Source: Schistocephalus solidus (taxonomy: Eukaryota; Platyhelminthes; Cestoda; Diphyllobothriidea; Diphyllobothriidae). From it: a stretch of DNA of 64,000 nucleotides. The stretch is taken from assembly GCA_017591395.1 (NCBI GenBank), contig WEDG01004218.1, positions 186,001-250,000 of the forward strand, read 5' to 3'. Position 1 is the stretch's first letter. The number at the start of each line of letters is the position of its first letter. Positions 34,661 through 48,600 of this stretch are shown here, one piece after another. The position numbers and the translations under genes were made by a program. The notes beneath the pieces were generated by a model. The model did not search any database and was not told where the DNA came from. It was given only the letters and a program-made list of their open reading frames with translations.

Positions 34661-37634
34661 AAATGCTACATAAAAGTGCGTTTTAAATTGATAACATACT
34701 CGAGCGAATTTGAAAATTATTAGAAAACGACTGATTGCCTTATAATTGTGCGTAAGTCCATATTTCGGGCAATGAATTTTAATGTTAGGAAGAGTACTCA
34801 TCTGTATTAAAAAGAACGCCTAGTTCAATGGTTTCCAAAAAATCTTATCAGTAGTGTATTTATACATGCATCTCACCGAACCGATGATTATAGGTGAACA
34901 ATCAAAAGCACAGAATTTCATGAAATATTCACAAATATTTCAAGTTCACTCAAAAACCTAATGGAATTTACCCTCGGACAAAAAGCTCTCGTACATTTCT
35001 GGGAAGAAAATGCTGTGTATATCGAAAAGATGGTATTTTAACGATTGCATTTGCCCATTTTATTCAAATTTCATAGGAACATACCAGTCCGTCACTGTGT
35101 GACCATAAAAGATATTTTATTAATGGGACGTGCCTATAAGTTATAACAAGCAAATACTCTTTGCTTTAATCAAATGAATTTTAGACAGGAAAAACAGAAA
35201 ACGTATACAGATTTATTAAAAATATTTGCAATGCAGACCTTTTGATGTCTCGCATCACCATAGCACAAATTCTGAAAAATAAGTAATGAAAATAGATGTA
35301 ACAAAGATATTCGCTAAATTCTGTTGTTATACTACCCTTTTATGTAGTAAGTGTATGCATGTGAGAGCACTATGCATTTTTTTCTACGTGACGTTATATT
35401 AATTTAAGCGTATTTGCGATTTTATTTTTGGGAGAAGTTTTCTTTGTACTCAAATAAATAGTACGTGCAATATTCATTTTGCTTTTGCACTTATTTGGAG
35501 GTCGGGTTGTATTATGAAGTGTTGTGGTGGATGCGATTGCACTGATTCAAGATCTACTGGTAATATTTCATTGATAGCAAGGTGCATCTGTTAGGTAACA
35601 CACTGCTGCACTCAGAGCATACTGAAAAATCTAGATTTAGGTAACATACTCTCTGTTTTCCGTAAAAACGTCCCAGCAAAAAATACTGAAATTCATCGCA
35701 CAATGTCAAAACCTGTCCAATCTCCTACACAATAAAGATATCTATCACATATAGATTTATATTTGAAAAAACCTCATAAAAAACTTGAAGGCCCAGTCTG
35801 ATTGATGTTTATATGTCAGTTCCACTAAAAATAGAAACGTAGGGTTCTTTTCAACAACACTTATCTTACAGCTGAAATCCAAGTTTCCGCTAATGTTAGA
35901 AAGATCTGACAAATGTGGAAAAGGCAAATCGCAAGCATTTGCAGCAAAAAAATATCTATAAACAAAAGGAAAACAAAACAAGAAGTAAATGCGATCTCTC
36001 TCGGTGAAAATGTTCTTCAAAAAGGGAAAACTGATGGCAAAATGGCTGATCGAAGGTGGCCTCACGTAGAAACATCGGTAGCAGATGGTTGCCGTTTAGA
36101 CGAGGAGGAGGTAGCAAAAATAACAAACGGTTAACCCGTCGATGCATATACCAAATTATTAGTTTCATAAAATTACAAAATAGCAGCCTGTGTGTGTACA
36201 ATTAAGAAAAACCCATACGAAGTGCGTCAGGTGATGACAATACCTTGATGAAAGGTACCGTATAATTGACACCTTTATAACCTAAACGCGTACCGAAAGG
36301 CCAGTTGTAGTTACAACGAAGTTCAGTGGGAAAAAGGGCTTTTATCTGAAGTGTTGCTGATGTGGTGAATGGCTGGGACCAAAGGAGTTAAGCTAAAATT
36401 TTTCCATTTTGCCAATTTTTAAGCAAATTTACAAATATTAACTTGGGCAGGTATTTACCCATCACAAAGACACACCAGGCAGATTTCTTCCAGCGCTGGG
36501 TCTCGAGGATCCAGCAGGACCCCTCGCGAATCTGCGCGTAGCAACCACAAATAACGCACAGTAGAAGACTGTTACATGCAAAGCGGACTGTGATGGTTAC
36601 TGGCATGCTACACCATGATCCCCGGTAAACTTGTATTAGGTCGATTTTTGCTCTTCCCTTTTAGTCGATGTCATGGTTGTAATTGGTTCACACAAGACAA
36701 TCTGCGGCGGTGAAATCAAAGATCTAGATTCACTCCCACTAATAACGAAGGAGATCGAAAACGAAAGCCCATGAAAAATCACCACAACTCACTGGAATGT
36801 GCCAAAGTGAGTTTTCATTGAACATACTTCTCGATGCTTAATAGTGTTTGGAGGATCAAACCGAGAGATCATGAAACTCACATTGTAAAGTCAACGAAGA
36901 TGTGCAAGCCTTAAAGCGCAAACATATATTCTTCTACCATCAATTGATTAAAAAAAATAAAAATCATGTTTTTGAATCAAGAATCAGTAGAAGATAGTTA
37001 TTCAATCAAATATAATATCTTCTCAATCTATCACAACCTAAGTCCCCTTTCTTGAAAGAAATAACAAAAAACGGCTTCAGGGAGCGACCGTGAGATCCGG
37101 TATTGATCCAGCACCCGTTCAGTTAGCCAAGGAAAACTCTAACTGAGTAGCTTAATGGTGTACAGTCGTAGTTGACACAAAACCTGATCGTCACTCTGAA
37201 ATCAAAACGGTCGTGATAATAGAAAAAACCAAGTCAGAAGAAAATATGTGGACAACTATACTAAATGAAATTCTAAATTACGGTAGATAATATCCGAATT
37301 CATGCATAAAAATCAGTTATTCTCTAAAGTTTGTATGAAGAGTTAGATTTACAGCCACGAAATGTACAAAAGAACTCTGGTGTTACGATACAGCAAACAT
37401 TCGTTGGGCCAAAATCTAGTGTGGATTGTGCGTCCATGTCATTTTAATGTTGGGCAATATAAATTACTATTAAATCAACCGGAAAAAATCAGCGATATCT
37501 ATATAAGTCAATCCAAGACGGCAGAACAGAAGGCAAAAATTTGGAGTGCAATCAGTAGTCGGAGATTATGTTACTGTATTTTTAAACTATGGAATTTGAA
37601 CTTCTGCGGATTAATCAAATGAAACGGTTTGAGT
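34661..37634. other. Anonymous AT-rich DNA
   Basis: No gene, RNA or repeat recognised. Frames around 35757-36201 overlap on both strands. 36606-36388 and 37362-37622 show no domain. Confidence 0.35.
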
Positions 37635-37688
37635 AGAGGATTATGGCAGATATGAATAATTCATTTGACCAACTTGTGAAACGATCGG

Positions 37689-37771
37689 TGGCCTCGGTAT
37701 GATTCGAACCCATGCCAGGAAGTGGAAGGCTGAGGTAGAGTAAATGCTCTAGCCAACTAAGCTATGAGGCC
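37689..37771 (-). tRNA. tRNA-like sequence, unit 1 (probably pseudogene)
   Basis: The acceptor arms GGCCTCA and TACCGAGGCC are partly paired. The A-box (TAGCTTAGTTGGCTAGAGC) and B-box (GGGTTCGAATC) are intact. The anticodon arm is scrambled relative to the other units and the T stem pairs poorly. Isoacceptor type cannot be assigned. Confidence 0.35.
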
Positions 37772-37992
37772 CCACCGGGAGCTGTGAGTTTAATCACACT
37801 TGGGTCAAGTTACCCACCCAGCATAGCCTAACGTATGGAATCCACCAATTTTGATGCAGTAAGCTAAATGCCCAAGCAGGATTTCCTAAGCAATCAATCT
37901 AGAATCCACCAGATGACTAATATGCACAATTAATAATTATAGGATTTTGGCAGATTTGAATAATTCCTTTGACCCACTTGTGAAAACCCTGG

Positions 37993-38075
37993 TGGCCTCA
38001 TTGGGATTTGAACCCACGCCAGCAAAGAGAAGACTTTAGTTCAGCCAACGCTATAGCCAACTGAGCTGCGAGGCC
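37993..38075 (-). tRNA. tRNA-like sequence, unit 2
   Basis: The acceptor GGCCTCG pairs with TGAGGCC. The A-box is GCAGCTCAGTTGGCTATAGC, the T arm is TGGG-TTCAAAT-CCCA, and an extended variable region lies between the anticodon arm and the T arm. The D stem carries a mismatch. The loop in the anticodon position is GAACTAA, which lacks the usual U33. Confidence 0.4.
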
Positions 38076-38295
38076 CCACCGGGAGCAGTGAGTTTAGTTA
38101 TATTTGGGTCAAGTTACGCGTCCAGTCTACTCCAATGTCTGGAATCACCCAATTCTGATACAGTTAGCTGACAGCCCAAGCAGGATTTCCTAAGCAATCA
38201 ATCTAGAATCCACCCGATGACTACCAGGCCCAATAAATCAGTATAGGATTTCGGCAGGTTTGAAAAATTCCTATGACTCACTTGTTAAAAACTCA

Positions 38296-38378
38296 GGGGG
38301 CTCAGTGGGATTCGAAACCATGCCAGCAACGGGAAGGCTTTAGTAAGCCAAAGCTCCAGCCAACTAAGCTATGAGGCC
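38296..38378 (-). tRNA. tRNA-like sequence, unit 3
   Basis: The A-box TAGCTTAGTTGGCTGGAGC and B-box GGTTTCGAATC are present. The anticodon arm GGCT-TACTAA-AGCC has a 6-base loop. The 3' acceptor strand reads TGAGCCC, weakening the acceptor stem. Probably non-functional as a tRNA. Confidence 0.35.
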
Positions 38379-38598
38379 CCACCCTGAGTCGTAAGTTTAA
38401 TCATACTTGGGTCAAGTTTCCCGCCCAGCATAAAACAACTTATGGAATCCCCCAATTTTGATACAGTAAGCTGACTGTCCAAGCAAGATTTCCTAAGCAA
38501 TCAATCTAGTATCCACCAGATGACTACCAGGCACAATTAACCAGTTTAGGATTTCGGCAGATTTAAATAATTCCTGTGACCCACTTGTGAAAACCTTG

Positions 38599-38682
38599 GC
38601 AGCCTCGTTGGGATTCGAACCCACGCCAATAAAGGGAGGGCTTTAGTACAGCCAATGCTCTAGCCAACTGAGCTACGAGGCC
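38599..38682 (-). tRNA. tRNA-like sequence, unit 4 (best folded)
   Basis: The acceptor GGCCTCG pairs with CGAGGCT (one G-U). The D stem GCTC/GAGC is perfect. The anticodon arm GGCT-GTACTAA-AGCC has a 7-base loop with U33 and would give anticodon ACU. The variable region is long (about 14 bases), and the T arm TGGG-TTCGAAT-CCCA is intact. The long variable arm suggests a Ser/Leu-like class II shape, but the D arm does not look like Ser. The anticodon reading depends on my fold, so I leave the isotype open. Confidence 0.45.
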
Positions 38683-38960
38683 CCACCCTGAGTCATGAGT
38701 TTAATCACATATAGGTCAAGTAACCTGCCAGCCTACTGCTTAGTGTGATATCCACCAATTCTGATACAGTAAGCTGACTGCCCTTGAAGGACTTCCTGAG
38801 CAATCAATCTACAATCCACCAGATGACTACCAGGCACAATTAATGAGCAGAGGATATTGGCAGATTTGAATGATTCCTTTGACCCACTTGTGAAAAACTC
38901 TTTGGCCTCAATGATATTCGAAAACATGCCAGCAACGAGGTTAGAGTTTATTGGTAAGTC

Positions 38961-41900
38961 AAGTTGGAGAATGAATTGCACTACCAATATTTAAATCCGA
39001 ATCTGCAGGTCGGAATCTTAATATCCTTTCACATTTTAAGGCCTTTGAACCCCAATGAATGAAGACCTTGTAGAATGTTTGTATCTTAAAAAATATTATC
39101 CGTTGAGCATACTTTTATATTTATCACATTTGGACTAAAAAGTGGACTCACAGCAATAAAAATAAGTCAAAATCATAACCAGACATTTGCGCCTTCGAGA
39201 CTAAATATGCAAGCTGAATATCTTGTGTGTCTTACTAGAAATACTTAACATCAAACAAAAATGTAAGCGTACACGAGCCAGTTTGTGGTTATAAAAAATT
39301 GCCACTTATCATATGACGCATCTGCTGGAATTCCTGCAAAAGATCCTTCTTCCCGTCTGGTTCTTTAAGATGCGCTTAAATCACGCTTTTATGCTTACTT
39401 GGAGCAGGGGATTAGGGAGTATTTTTAAACAACAGTTAGTGGGCCCAAAATACGATATGTTGACAGAAAAATTGTTGAATATTTTTCTGTTAGACAGCAT
39501 TTATCCTATTAGGTTTATCTAGAACAGCATTCGGTACTGTAGAACTACGTTCGTAAAGAAAATTCGGCGCAGCACAATGCAAGTAAAACCTGGGGTTTCA
39601 CGTTATATTGCCTCAATTAAAAATCATGGAGGATTAACTCACCCATTTCTGAAAAAAACGTTTGTATATCACAAAATACAGCTTTTGAGGGATCTCCGAA
39701 AGCATAAATGAAATTTCGCAACATGTTTTCTACAAGGAAAGATAGGTGAATTGGGGTTGTAATATCAATTTATTAACGGCATGCTCTCAAAATATTTCAG
39801 ATGCAACAGGATGCCAGCTTTTGAATAAATGTTTGCCAACAGCTAATAAAATTTTCTATAGTTAAGGAAGACTACTTAATAAATTCTCATGTTTACTAGT
39901 GAGTTTTCGTGAGCTTAGGAATTCAAATACAGTATTATAAATAAAAAGTGCAAAAAATGCCTTTTTGAAATTTTAGTTAGTCAAGTGCGCTTCAGTTGTT
40001 GTCCTCGAAAAGCCTTTCTTTGGTTCTTACAAGGTTTCCAAATTTTTACAAAAATTAAACTGCAAAATTTTCATTTAAAGAGAAACCTACGTATTTATAT
40101 ATCATTAACACGATGCAATATGAGGAATAGAAGTACTTTCATTGAGGCTTGACAATGTGTTAAAGCGCACAAGGAACATTTAGGGACGGAAGTTCAGGAT
40201 AATATTTGATCAGATATTTCACTCTCTTCAAAATGTCCTAACTGCGATGTTTTTTTAAAACGAAGTATATTATTTTCGATTATACAATTAGATGAAAAGG
40301 CTTTTTGCTTAAAAGTGAATAGCGAAAAGGTTTTTGGCATGCTCGCTAGTAAACATATTTGAATTTATAGAAACATCTACAATTGATAGAAAACGAATAC
40401 AGCTCTAGCGTTAATTGATTTTGAGCGAAGAATTCGCTGGAACTCGAGAAAAAATCAAAAAGCCGGAATTTCCGGATGTTCGAGGTACCATTGAATATTT
40501 TTGTAAAGTATTTAATGTAAACAGATGCACCTACTTAATTATTCCAAATCAAAAACGTACTCTTTGTGATATCAGTCACTAATTGTATGTTGCTAATAAA
40601 ACGCAAATATATTTAAAAATTTATTTCCTTACTTAGGCCACATACAAGCCTTGAACGAGCAAACGTTTAACATCGACACAGCCGTTAAATCTGTGAATTC
40701 CAACCCGTCCCCTACACATAATTTCAGAAAACCACTGTGCTGTAGCAAGCCACTTGCTTAACCTGTTCTCTGATTAAGGCCGAATCAATGATTTACTTTT
40801 GGCTATTTGTGACATCAAAATTAAGTATCACAGCTAGGGCAGCATTATTTACACCAAGCACTAAAGTTTCACAGTTCTCTGGCTTTCGTTCAGTCACAGA
40901 GCTTTAAACTAATTAGCTGTTTGTATACAGCATCCAAAAATAAGCATTGAAAAAGTGCGTGCCAAATTGAAAACTTAGAATAAAAATATATAAGTGAAAA
41001 GAAAATAGCATTTAAACTATAAAAACGAAAAAATTCTATTTCACATAAAGAAATTAAATCCGGTGGATTCGACATGTGTCACTTGAAATAGGAATTAATT
41101 TGGGAAAATGGGACCTCAATTTTGAATTTTTAATTCTGTGGTTAAGGAAATGGGTTCAGGAAAAATGCTACACTAGGAAAGTCTGAAATGCTTTTACAAG
41201 CCAACTTTTTCTCTCAGGAGTTTGAAAGTAATTGTCTGGAAGAAAATTTCTATATAAACTTGGACGTAAATAAACTGTTTTGGTAGAAAATGGGCAGGGA
41301 TTATTAATTATGTTAAAAAGGACATTTTATTAAACATACATATATATTTAACATAAAATCGAAGGGTCACGGAGCGGTATGTTCATGGTGTCAATAAAAG
41401 TGAGTAGCTTTAAGGCTACGAGATTTTGTTAATGTTTGAAGTGACGCCAATGGCAAGACTTGAGAACTCCTTAGCGCAATGAAGGGGAATGTATTCGCAG
41501 GTATGAAGACATACATTTAAAACTCCAACAAACCAGCGATTAACGTGAAGCATGGTTTACAATAATATGTTTCATTTCCATTTTTAAACCATTTTTTGAA
41601 CACTGCCCCAGGTTTGTAAATATTTGAGCTGTATATCTTTAAAAGAAATTCTGACCCCTTGAATGATGTTTTGTGTTGGTTTTTTGTCAATGAACAGATA
41701 ATGGTCGTCTTCCATTCTGTCACTTTTTTCAATAAAGCCAAAAAAATGTAACCACAATTTGTTAAGAAAGTAGACGACTGCCATACATGTGTTTATGTTC
41801 ATTCCGCTTGGTACTCCTTGTAAGCGCGGATGTTTCAAACAAAGTTAAACGATAAAATTATGGAATATTGATGATTTTTAAAAACAGCATTGAGATCCTC

Positions 41901-44900
41901 GCATTTATCTTTAGCTTTTGAAAGCAGCTAAAGAGTTCCAAATTATACAGGTGAACTGAAAAAAATTGATATCTGACAACCCAACAGCGTTTTGTCAACG
42001 TGCTGCCGCTTCATGACACTGCAGCGAGGAATACGGCTGAACAGTGGGTCCTTCAACGCCCCCTATATGCTTTCTGGTAGAAACACTAGTTTTTTAATTT
42101 TTACGCTTAATTCCTTTAGAAATTAATCGCTAATTTGAAGGAAAAAATATGCATGAGGCTTTATATGCGTCCATTGATAGCTGCTCTGAATACTTAGGCC
42201 AACATTTTCTAACTAAATCGGGACGACCGCAAACTAAACATTAAACGGCCAACAGGCAGCCAGTGATATGTATAGGGTTCATATGATGCACCATAGTGAC
42301 ACCACAGGTAATGTCTTAAAAGCCTAGTTACATTGTCGGATTTTTTAGGAAGAATAAATTAGTTTTGATGTTTCTCATTGAAATTGGTGAAGTTCAAGCT
42401 ATTAGCCGGTTCTGAAATATGGCCAAAAGTGTACCTACTTAATTGTAGAATATATAAAACATTTAATTGCAACCTGTTCTCATCTGCATCCACCCCACAT
42501 CGGTCAGCAAAATCATTAACAAAGCAGTTGTCAGCAGAAAAAAAAAACAAAGAGTAAATCAGCAGGCATACGAAAAAATGTCAATCGCAGACTAGAAGCG
42601 TGTGAACTTTTTAAGCCTTGACATTCCTTGCTAGATGATTCAGCCTATCTAACGTTCGAGGTTTGACTTGTCAAATTTGCGTCAGATTCGCAGGGTTTGA
42701 AGAACAACGTTGGCATAGTCTGTCCAAGAAAGGCGCTTAATAAGGTTAGTGGGATATTTAAGTGACTGACCGCTGGGCTGTCTTTTACACTCATTTACGG
42801 GCGTGAGTGCAAATTGTCTTTTGTGCTTTCCTCGAAAACTTAATAGTTTGAATCTGTAAACTCAAACTCAGACAAGAGAGACATGAGCTCATTTCAGCAT
42901 ATTTCTGTCATAAAACTTAGCATATTGACCCAATTTCAGTTTCTGATCCTAATCGAATGGTCTAGTAATAATTTATTTCCAAAAGGAAGAAATAGCTTTC
43001 GACAGTATCGTCGTCTGACTTTATCTTTACAGCTAGCAAATTGAGGATGCTTGTAGCTTTCATCCAAGATGGGAAAAATTATTCACCAAAGGCATGCTTC
43101 GGTATGGCCAGAGAGAGACATTCTGTACAAACCTCTCGGATAGCAAGAAAATTTGTAAAGCAAGCGTTGTATGTAAAGCAATCTTCCAGTACTTTCGGCC
43201 AGGAAAGGGTATTGTAATATTTATTTACCGTAAAAATGGTATTTCAGTTCAAATGTTGCATTTGGCCAAATACGTAACAAAAATGTTTGAAGTTCGTAGG
43301 GTCAGCCTACCTTGTTTGGAAATTCCAAACGACACAAGAAAGATTGTCATCCGATAAAAATGCAATCATAAAATAAAACTGCTTTTAGTAATTTAGTGAA
43401 TATTCATCCGCAATCAAGTTTTACTTTACCGAATTTAGGCAGTTTTCCGATAGCACGAAAGTAAGCCTATCAGACCGATCATTTTTCTAAACTTAAAATT
43501 AAGCAAACATGGTGCGTTATTATAAAATCTGTCGGACATCCGAGGACTCTTATTTGGGCGAAATCTAAAAACTTTTACAAAAGCTGGTTAGCAATTTGTT
43601 TTTGATCATCGTCGTCGTATATTGAAGCTCTTGTACAAAGTTATTTATTGGTATATTTTCACAAACATGGCCATAGAGTCCTGCCCTGTTACGTAAAAGA
43701 AACGAAGAACAGCAGCGAATGTTTATTTTGTACAGGGGATCATGGCTAACTCCAAGCGATACTTGCTCTTTGACCCCCTGGCCAATGACTTACTCCGGCC
43801 ATGTAGTTTCGAGTGTAAGTGACGAGTTTCTGATAGCGCCTTTCACTGCTTTCACTGGGCTGCCAAATCGTTTGACTGAAACCTATGCCTGGGTGGTCTT
43901 CCAAGGACAGCACTAACATGACCAGGTGATTGCATGAGTCCTACCGTATTGGGGATGTCTTCTGGTGGCAGACGTTTGCAATACAGCATCTAATAACATT
44001 TTCACTCAGCAGAGTGTTGGAAACTTCAGGCCAGTTTACTTGCATAACTTTTCAGTGGAGCTTATTGACCTAATGACAGGAATTGATATTAAGACCTGCT
44101 CAGGGGATGGAATTTGTTCTCATGCCTACTGGTCAAACTTTTCCGGTAAATAAGCTCACTGGCATGAGAAGCAAAAGCGGGTATGAATTACTATGTTTCG
44201 GAGGATACTCAGATACCATCCACAGTGAAACAGAGCCCAGAGTTCATTGAAGGTTTGGAGTTCTGACGAATGTGTGTTACATGCTAAAAGGTTGATCGTG
44301 AGTGATAGTCAGGGAGAATGCTAAGACGTGCATCCAGGCAAAAAAAAACAGCCCGTTTTTTCAAATTAAAAGGATATAACAGCACCATCCAGTCAAATTC
44401 TAAGCCAGTAAAACTGGAAAATTTTATTTCTTTTAAGGAGGACAATTTCGGCTTTTTGTTAACTAATAAGAACCGCTGTTTAGCTTTCCATGACACAGCA
44501 CGATTACATCTGAAGACACTAAGGACAGAAATGAAGGCAATTATTTTAGCCATTGCGTTAAGACAATTCTGTCTATCTCTTCTACACGCTCACAGCAGTA
44601 TCACCAATTTATGCCGGTTCCAGTTAACCAACAAGTGGTGAGCACTCCAAATGCGATTTTGTCTGTCGAGCAACAGAAGTTTGGCGAGCGGGAGATACAA
44701 TTCAAATGTTTTCCTATTTATGCAAAAGCTGCAGCAAATGAGCCAATTTCATGTGCTGGAACAGAGCACCTGGTCATGAAAGCACGTACGCTGGTAACTA
44801 TGTGTCAGTGTGCAATTTAACTGATGACAACTTATGCGTGTAAACGTCTACTGGACTGCGTGCGATACAATGTCTACCCCAGCAATTCGTTTTATATTTT

Positions 44901-47900
44901 GCTTATGCTACTGCAATGGCTGACCATAAACCTTCAGTCAGAATCGAGGCAGTTCAGCAGTGCTCCACGAATGGAGCGCAGTCTAGAGTTGTTTATAGTT
45001 GAGTAAATTTACGAAAAGATTCTCAAATTTTCTCTTCCCACATCCACTTTATTTTCATTTTCCGAAGAAATTCAAAATATCCGAGGTTAAAGTGCTCGTT
45101 TATGTGCATCATGTGTTTCCTGATTTCTAAAGCCAGTGAGGTAAATTTGGATCTATCATGAACAAGCGTACCACAGACGTAAAATTAAGAAAAAATCAGT
45201 GCAGCCTGTCTTTTAATCCTCATTGAGGCGGCACTGCCTCGGCACTTGACAACCTTCTAAAGTATGATCGCTATTGTGTTGCTGTATTCTCAAATAATAC
45301 CCACTATTCGTAAACATAAATTAAATGCGACGTGCGAACTCAACCTGCCTTATTTTTTGACAATTCGTAATAATGTAACCAAAGCTGGGAAACACAGCAC
45401 CTGGACAGGGAGCAAAATTAAACCGACAAAGCCAATGCGTCCAATCAGCCTCGTATGTTGTTCGTGAATTCTGGTACAGTGACCTACGCGAATTCCTAAG
45501 TTTTATGTTTTAACCAAATCCTTTCCCTTTAACATGACCACGCCAGTTACAGTTGAACATGGAGTGTTCCAGAAAGTCAGACAGGGTGAGTTCAAAGTAA
45601 TTTAGAAGCATTTGTATATTTGGAATTTATTATCAAAATCATACGTAAAAATAAAACTCTGAAATTTACCAACAGTGTCTGTGTCACGCATTTTTCACGC
45701 ATTCGTTTCAAAATTCAAAATTTCAGATAAAGCTTCGTGCGATCGTCGTCGTTGTCTATGTGAACTGGGAGACCCTTTGTCGTAAGTTAAGAAGAAGAAG
45801 GTTATTCACTCGCCATAATCTTGGCTTTATTCGAAAAACCTTCTTCTAATCACCTGGAATGCAAAAATTCGCCTCTATTCGCAACTATATTTTATTTGTT
45901 TTACCAGTTTTACTTTCCATTTTGATCAAAAAGCACGTCGATTGGTAAGGCAATAGTTAACTCTTGAGAGGTGTGTTTTTGACTCCAACACGTCAACTCA
46001 TATTAGAAAAAAGCACTGCTAAGCGTGCCTCCAAAGGTGCCTAAAAATAGGAAGATAAATAGCGCTACGCTCTCACCGGTACTAATGTCAAACTTGCTTT
46101 AGCCCTTTTAGCAATTTAAAAAGACTTTTACGTTTTTTAGCGGAATCAAACTCAACGAATCCTTGTAGATAGAAAATACTTGTATCCTGAGATTATGTGA
46201 AACATACCCAAAATGTGTAGTACACTAGCAAGATCGAACGTAAAAAATTACACCACGTCGTGCTATAAATCAGGTTTTATTTTGGCACACAAAATATTTT
46301 CACCTACGTTAGATTTTTAAACATTAAAAACAAGAAATCAGAAAAATCGTTGAAGGAGGCTCTGCCACAACGAATTCTCACGACTACACTCAAAGAGTTC
46401 AGTTGGCCAAAGTGGAAGGCAAAGCAGAATTACGTCAACTTTGGGTACGTAGCTCCCATTCCGCTCACAAAGAGCAAGACAAGATTTCATAAGGAACATC
46501 TGTTAATATTTTGATTATACGTATATTTCGAATGGTAATGGATGCTATGCTATATATTTTACTTAGCAAGCAAGAATAAAGAAGGCGGGTGTTCAATAAA
46601 GATATTTAATTGCATATATTCTTTCAAAGAAAGTCCATTTCAGATATGCAAACTACAAAATAAATGCCCATTAAAGCATAAAGTCTGTTAGACTACATTT
46701 TTCCAAAATGCTCTTTTAAAGTTACACAAAACACATGGATGACGTCATTTACACGCAGCCACTGTGCAAGATGTTTATAACTTAACTTTATCGAAACAGA
46801 AAAAAGCATACCGAGTTGCCGGAATAAGATATCTTGCAAATGTTGCGCTTCGTGTTTTATGGAAATGTCAAAACGTCAAAATGTGACAGAAAAAAGTTTC
46901 TATTTTTTCAAATAAATAATATTCCTTCAATTCTTCAAGTCGCCAAGTCAAAAGGGACCGTTTGCCTCTGAACAGTGACTGGGAGTGTTAACCCCACAAC
47001 CGCACTTTCGTTAGCTCTAATCCAAAAACATTTCATGCAAGGCTGATTTTATCAATCATAACATGACATTTCCCATTCCTAACATTCTTAAAACACATTA
47101 TTTTGGAATTTAAATAGATAAATGTATTGAAAGTGTTGTTGACAGGCAAATATGTCAATTGAACTTTTCGGTATATTTTTAACTGCACTTTTACACGCAG
47201 CATTGATGATTTAATACAAAGTCCACTGAGGAGTATTTATCAAAACTCTTTTCGCTAACTAGAAACTTGGTTATTCCGATAGAGCAGATCCGGCGAGGAA
47301 AAATATGTGGATAAGGAGGTTGACTTCAAAAAACGGAGTCTTTTTTCTCTTTTGAAATACTTGCCTGTGAATATGTTTACTTTGAGCCTCAGAAAATAAA
47401 CATACCACCATTAAGCAACCTTTCTGTGTTAAAATCGTCTTTACGTTTCTTTAACTGTAATTGCTCTTTTTAGTGAGAAAAATGCCTAAAGTCAAGCAAC
47501 CATGATAATTTTAAACAAATTGTAGCTTATTATGTTTAGGATACTTACCATTTGAACGATATTTTACTTATTTTTGTCTAAAGAAAAGCAAGTATAGCAA
47601 AATTAATTTCCAAGATTAAAAGAAATCTATCAACCACATTAGAAAAAGTACCACTATTTTCAAGGAAATCACATGAAATGGAAAAATGTTCTAATTCCTA
47701 CATTCACATTCATTTGAAACAGGATAAAGCATGCAAACGTTTATCAATACTTAATGTGCATATTAAAATATAATACGATAGGGAAAGTTCATCGCCTACT
47801 TAACGAAAAATTAGTCATGGGCCCTCGTTGCGGATTTTTAGTTTTTCACCAATGTAATTTCATGTTTGGGTGAGTTTAGAAACATTACACAAACCGGCAT

Positions 47901-48510
47901 CTACATTTAAAACCATCGGCAAACTCAGCAGTTAGGCAAACGTTTAGACGAGTGCCAGAGATATTGTGGTGGCGCTGGCAGTACCTTATTCACTTCGTGG
48001 AAGCAGATGCATCGGTTTCAGGCAATTTACTGGGGACGTTTTTATCGTAAATTCCTAATTCCGGTAACATGAACATCCTCTGCAACATGCTTCAAAGTCG
48101 CATTTGGACGATTGTAGTGAATAAGCTAAAAGTTCTTCTTAGGCTAGTGGTAAACTTTTCGCATAATTCCCGCTGGACTTTTGCACTATTTTTTCATAAA
48201 CTTTATCTTTCGTTTTTAAACGATTATATTACATTCACTGGCACGGTAAATGAAACCTACCGACACGTTGAAAATACGCCATTTATTTGAGAGCGGTTTG
48301 CCATAATTTTATAGTTAAATGTACTAGGACCTTGTCAAAATTTCCCCAGGAATTTCCAAAATGTCATCTATTCATGGAACGTTTAACTTAAAAAAATCTA
48401 TTTAGTTTCCGAAAATTCTGCAGCCACGTTCTGCGTAAATGAATTTTTAAATAAGGTCTTTGAACCTAGTTAAAACACTGCTTAGAATACTATTCACTGT
48501 GTGACTGCAG
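38961..48510. other. Anonymous AT-rich DNA, no gene recognised
   Basis: About 9.5 kb without any recognisable gene, RNA or dispersed repeat. The longest frames (43094-43357 plus, 87 codons; 44318-44641 plus, 107 codons, overlapped by 44553-44284 minus; 41838-41584 minus, 84 codons) have no domain I know. Frames of this size are expected by chance. A small hairpin with 11-bp arms (AGAAGAAGGTT at 45793-45803 and its complement at 45837-45847) is the only local structure noted. Confidence 0.35.
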
Positions 48511-48514
48511 GTAA

Positions 48515-48600
48515 AGTTCGAGGTTGAGTGTCCAAGGCAGAACGGGACGAGTGAATTCCGTTAGTGATCGGTAAGTGTTCGTTAACGGATGTAAATAGTC
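48515..48600 (+). mobile_element. SINE tail fragment preceding a complete SINE
   Basis: TCGAGGTTGAGTGTCCAAGG, GAACGGGACGAGTGAATTCC and GTGATCGGTAAGTGTTCG match the SINE tail module. The next SINE starts immediately after it, in the same orientation. Confidence 0.6.

Larger units (their letters stand above)
37635..38960 (-). repeat. Tandem array of about 4.3 units of 303-304 bp, each with a tRNA-like sequence
   Basis: The same point of each unit (the CTCA/CTCG at the 3' end of the tRNA-like part) falls at 37693, 37997, 38301, 38604 and 38907, giving periods of 304, 304, 303 and 303. Each unit has about 85 bp of tRNA-like sequence on the minus strand plus about 220 bp of spacer. The spacer contains CCTAAGCAATCAATCTAGAA, CCACCAGATGACTACCAGGC and GATTTCGGCAGATTTGAAT in all units. 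Unit 5 is cut off within the tRNA-like part. Units differ by scattered substitutions, so this is not a very recent expansion. Ordinary repeated tRNA genes, or a tandemly amplified tRNA-derived SINE, are both possible. Confidence 0.9.

Noticed and set aside
37635..38960. A CRISPR array
   Set aside because: The repeat is 304 bp with no short repeat-spacer alternation, and the context is eukaryotic.
38733..38987. An 84-codon minus-strand gene
   Set aside because: It lies inside the last unit of the tRNA-like tandem array and is not open in the other units.
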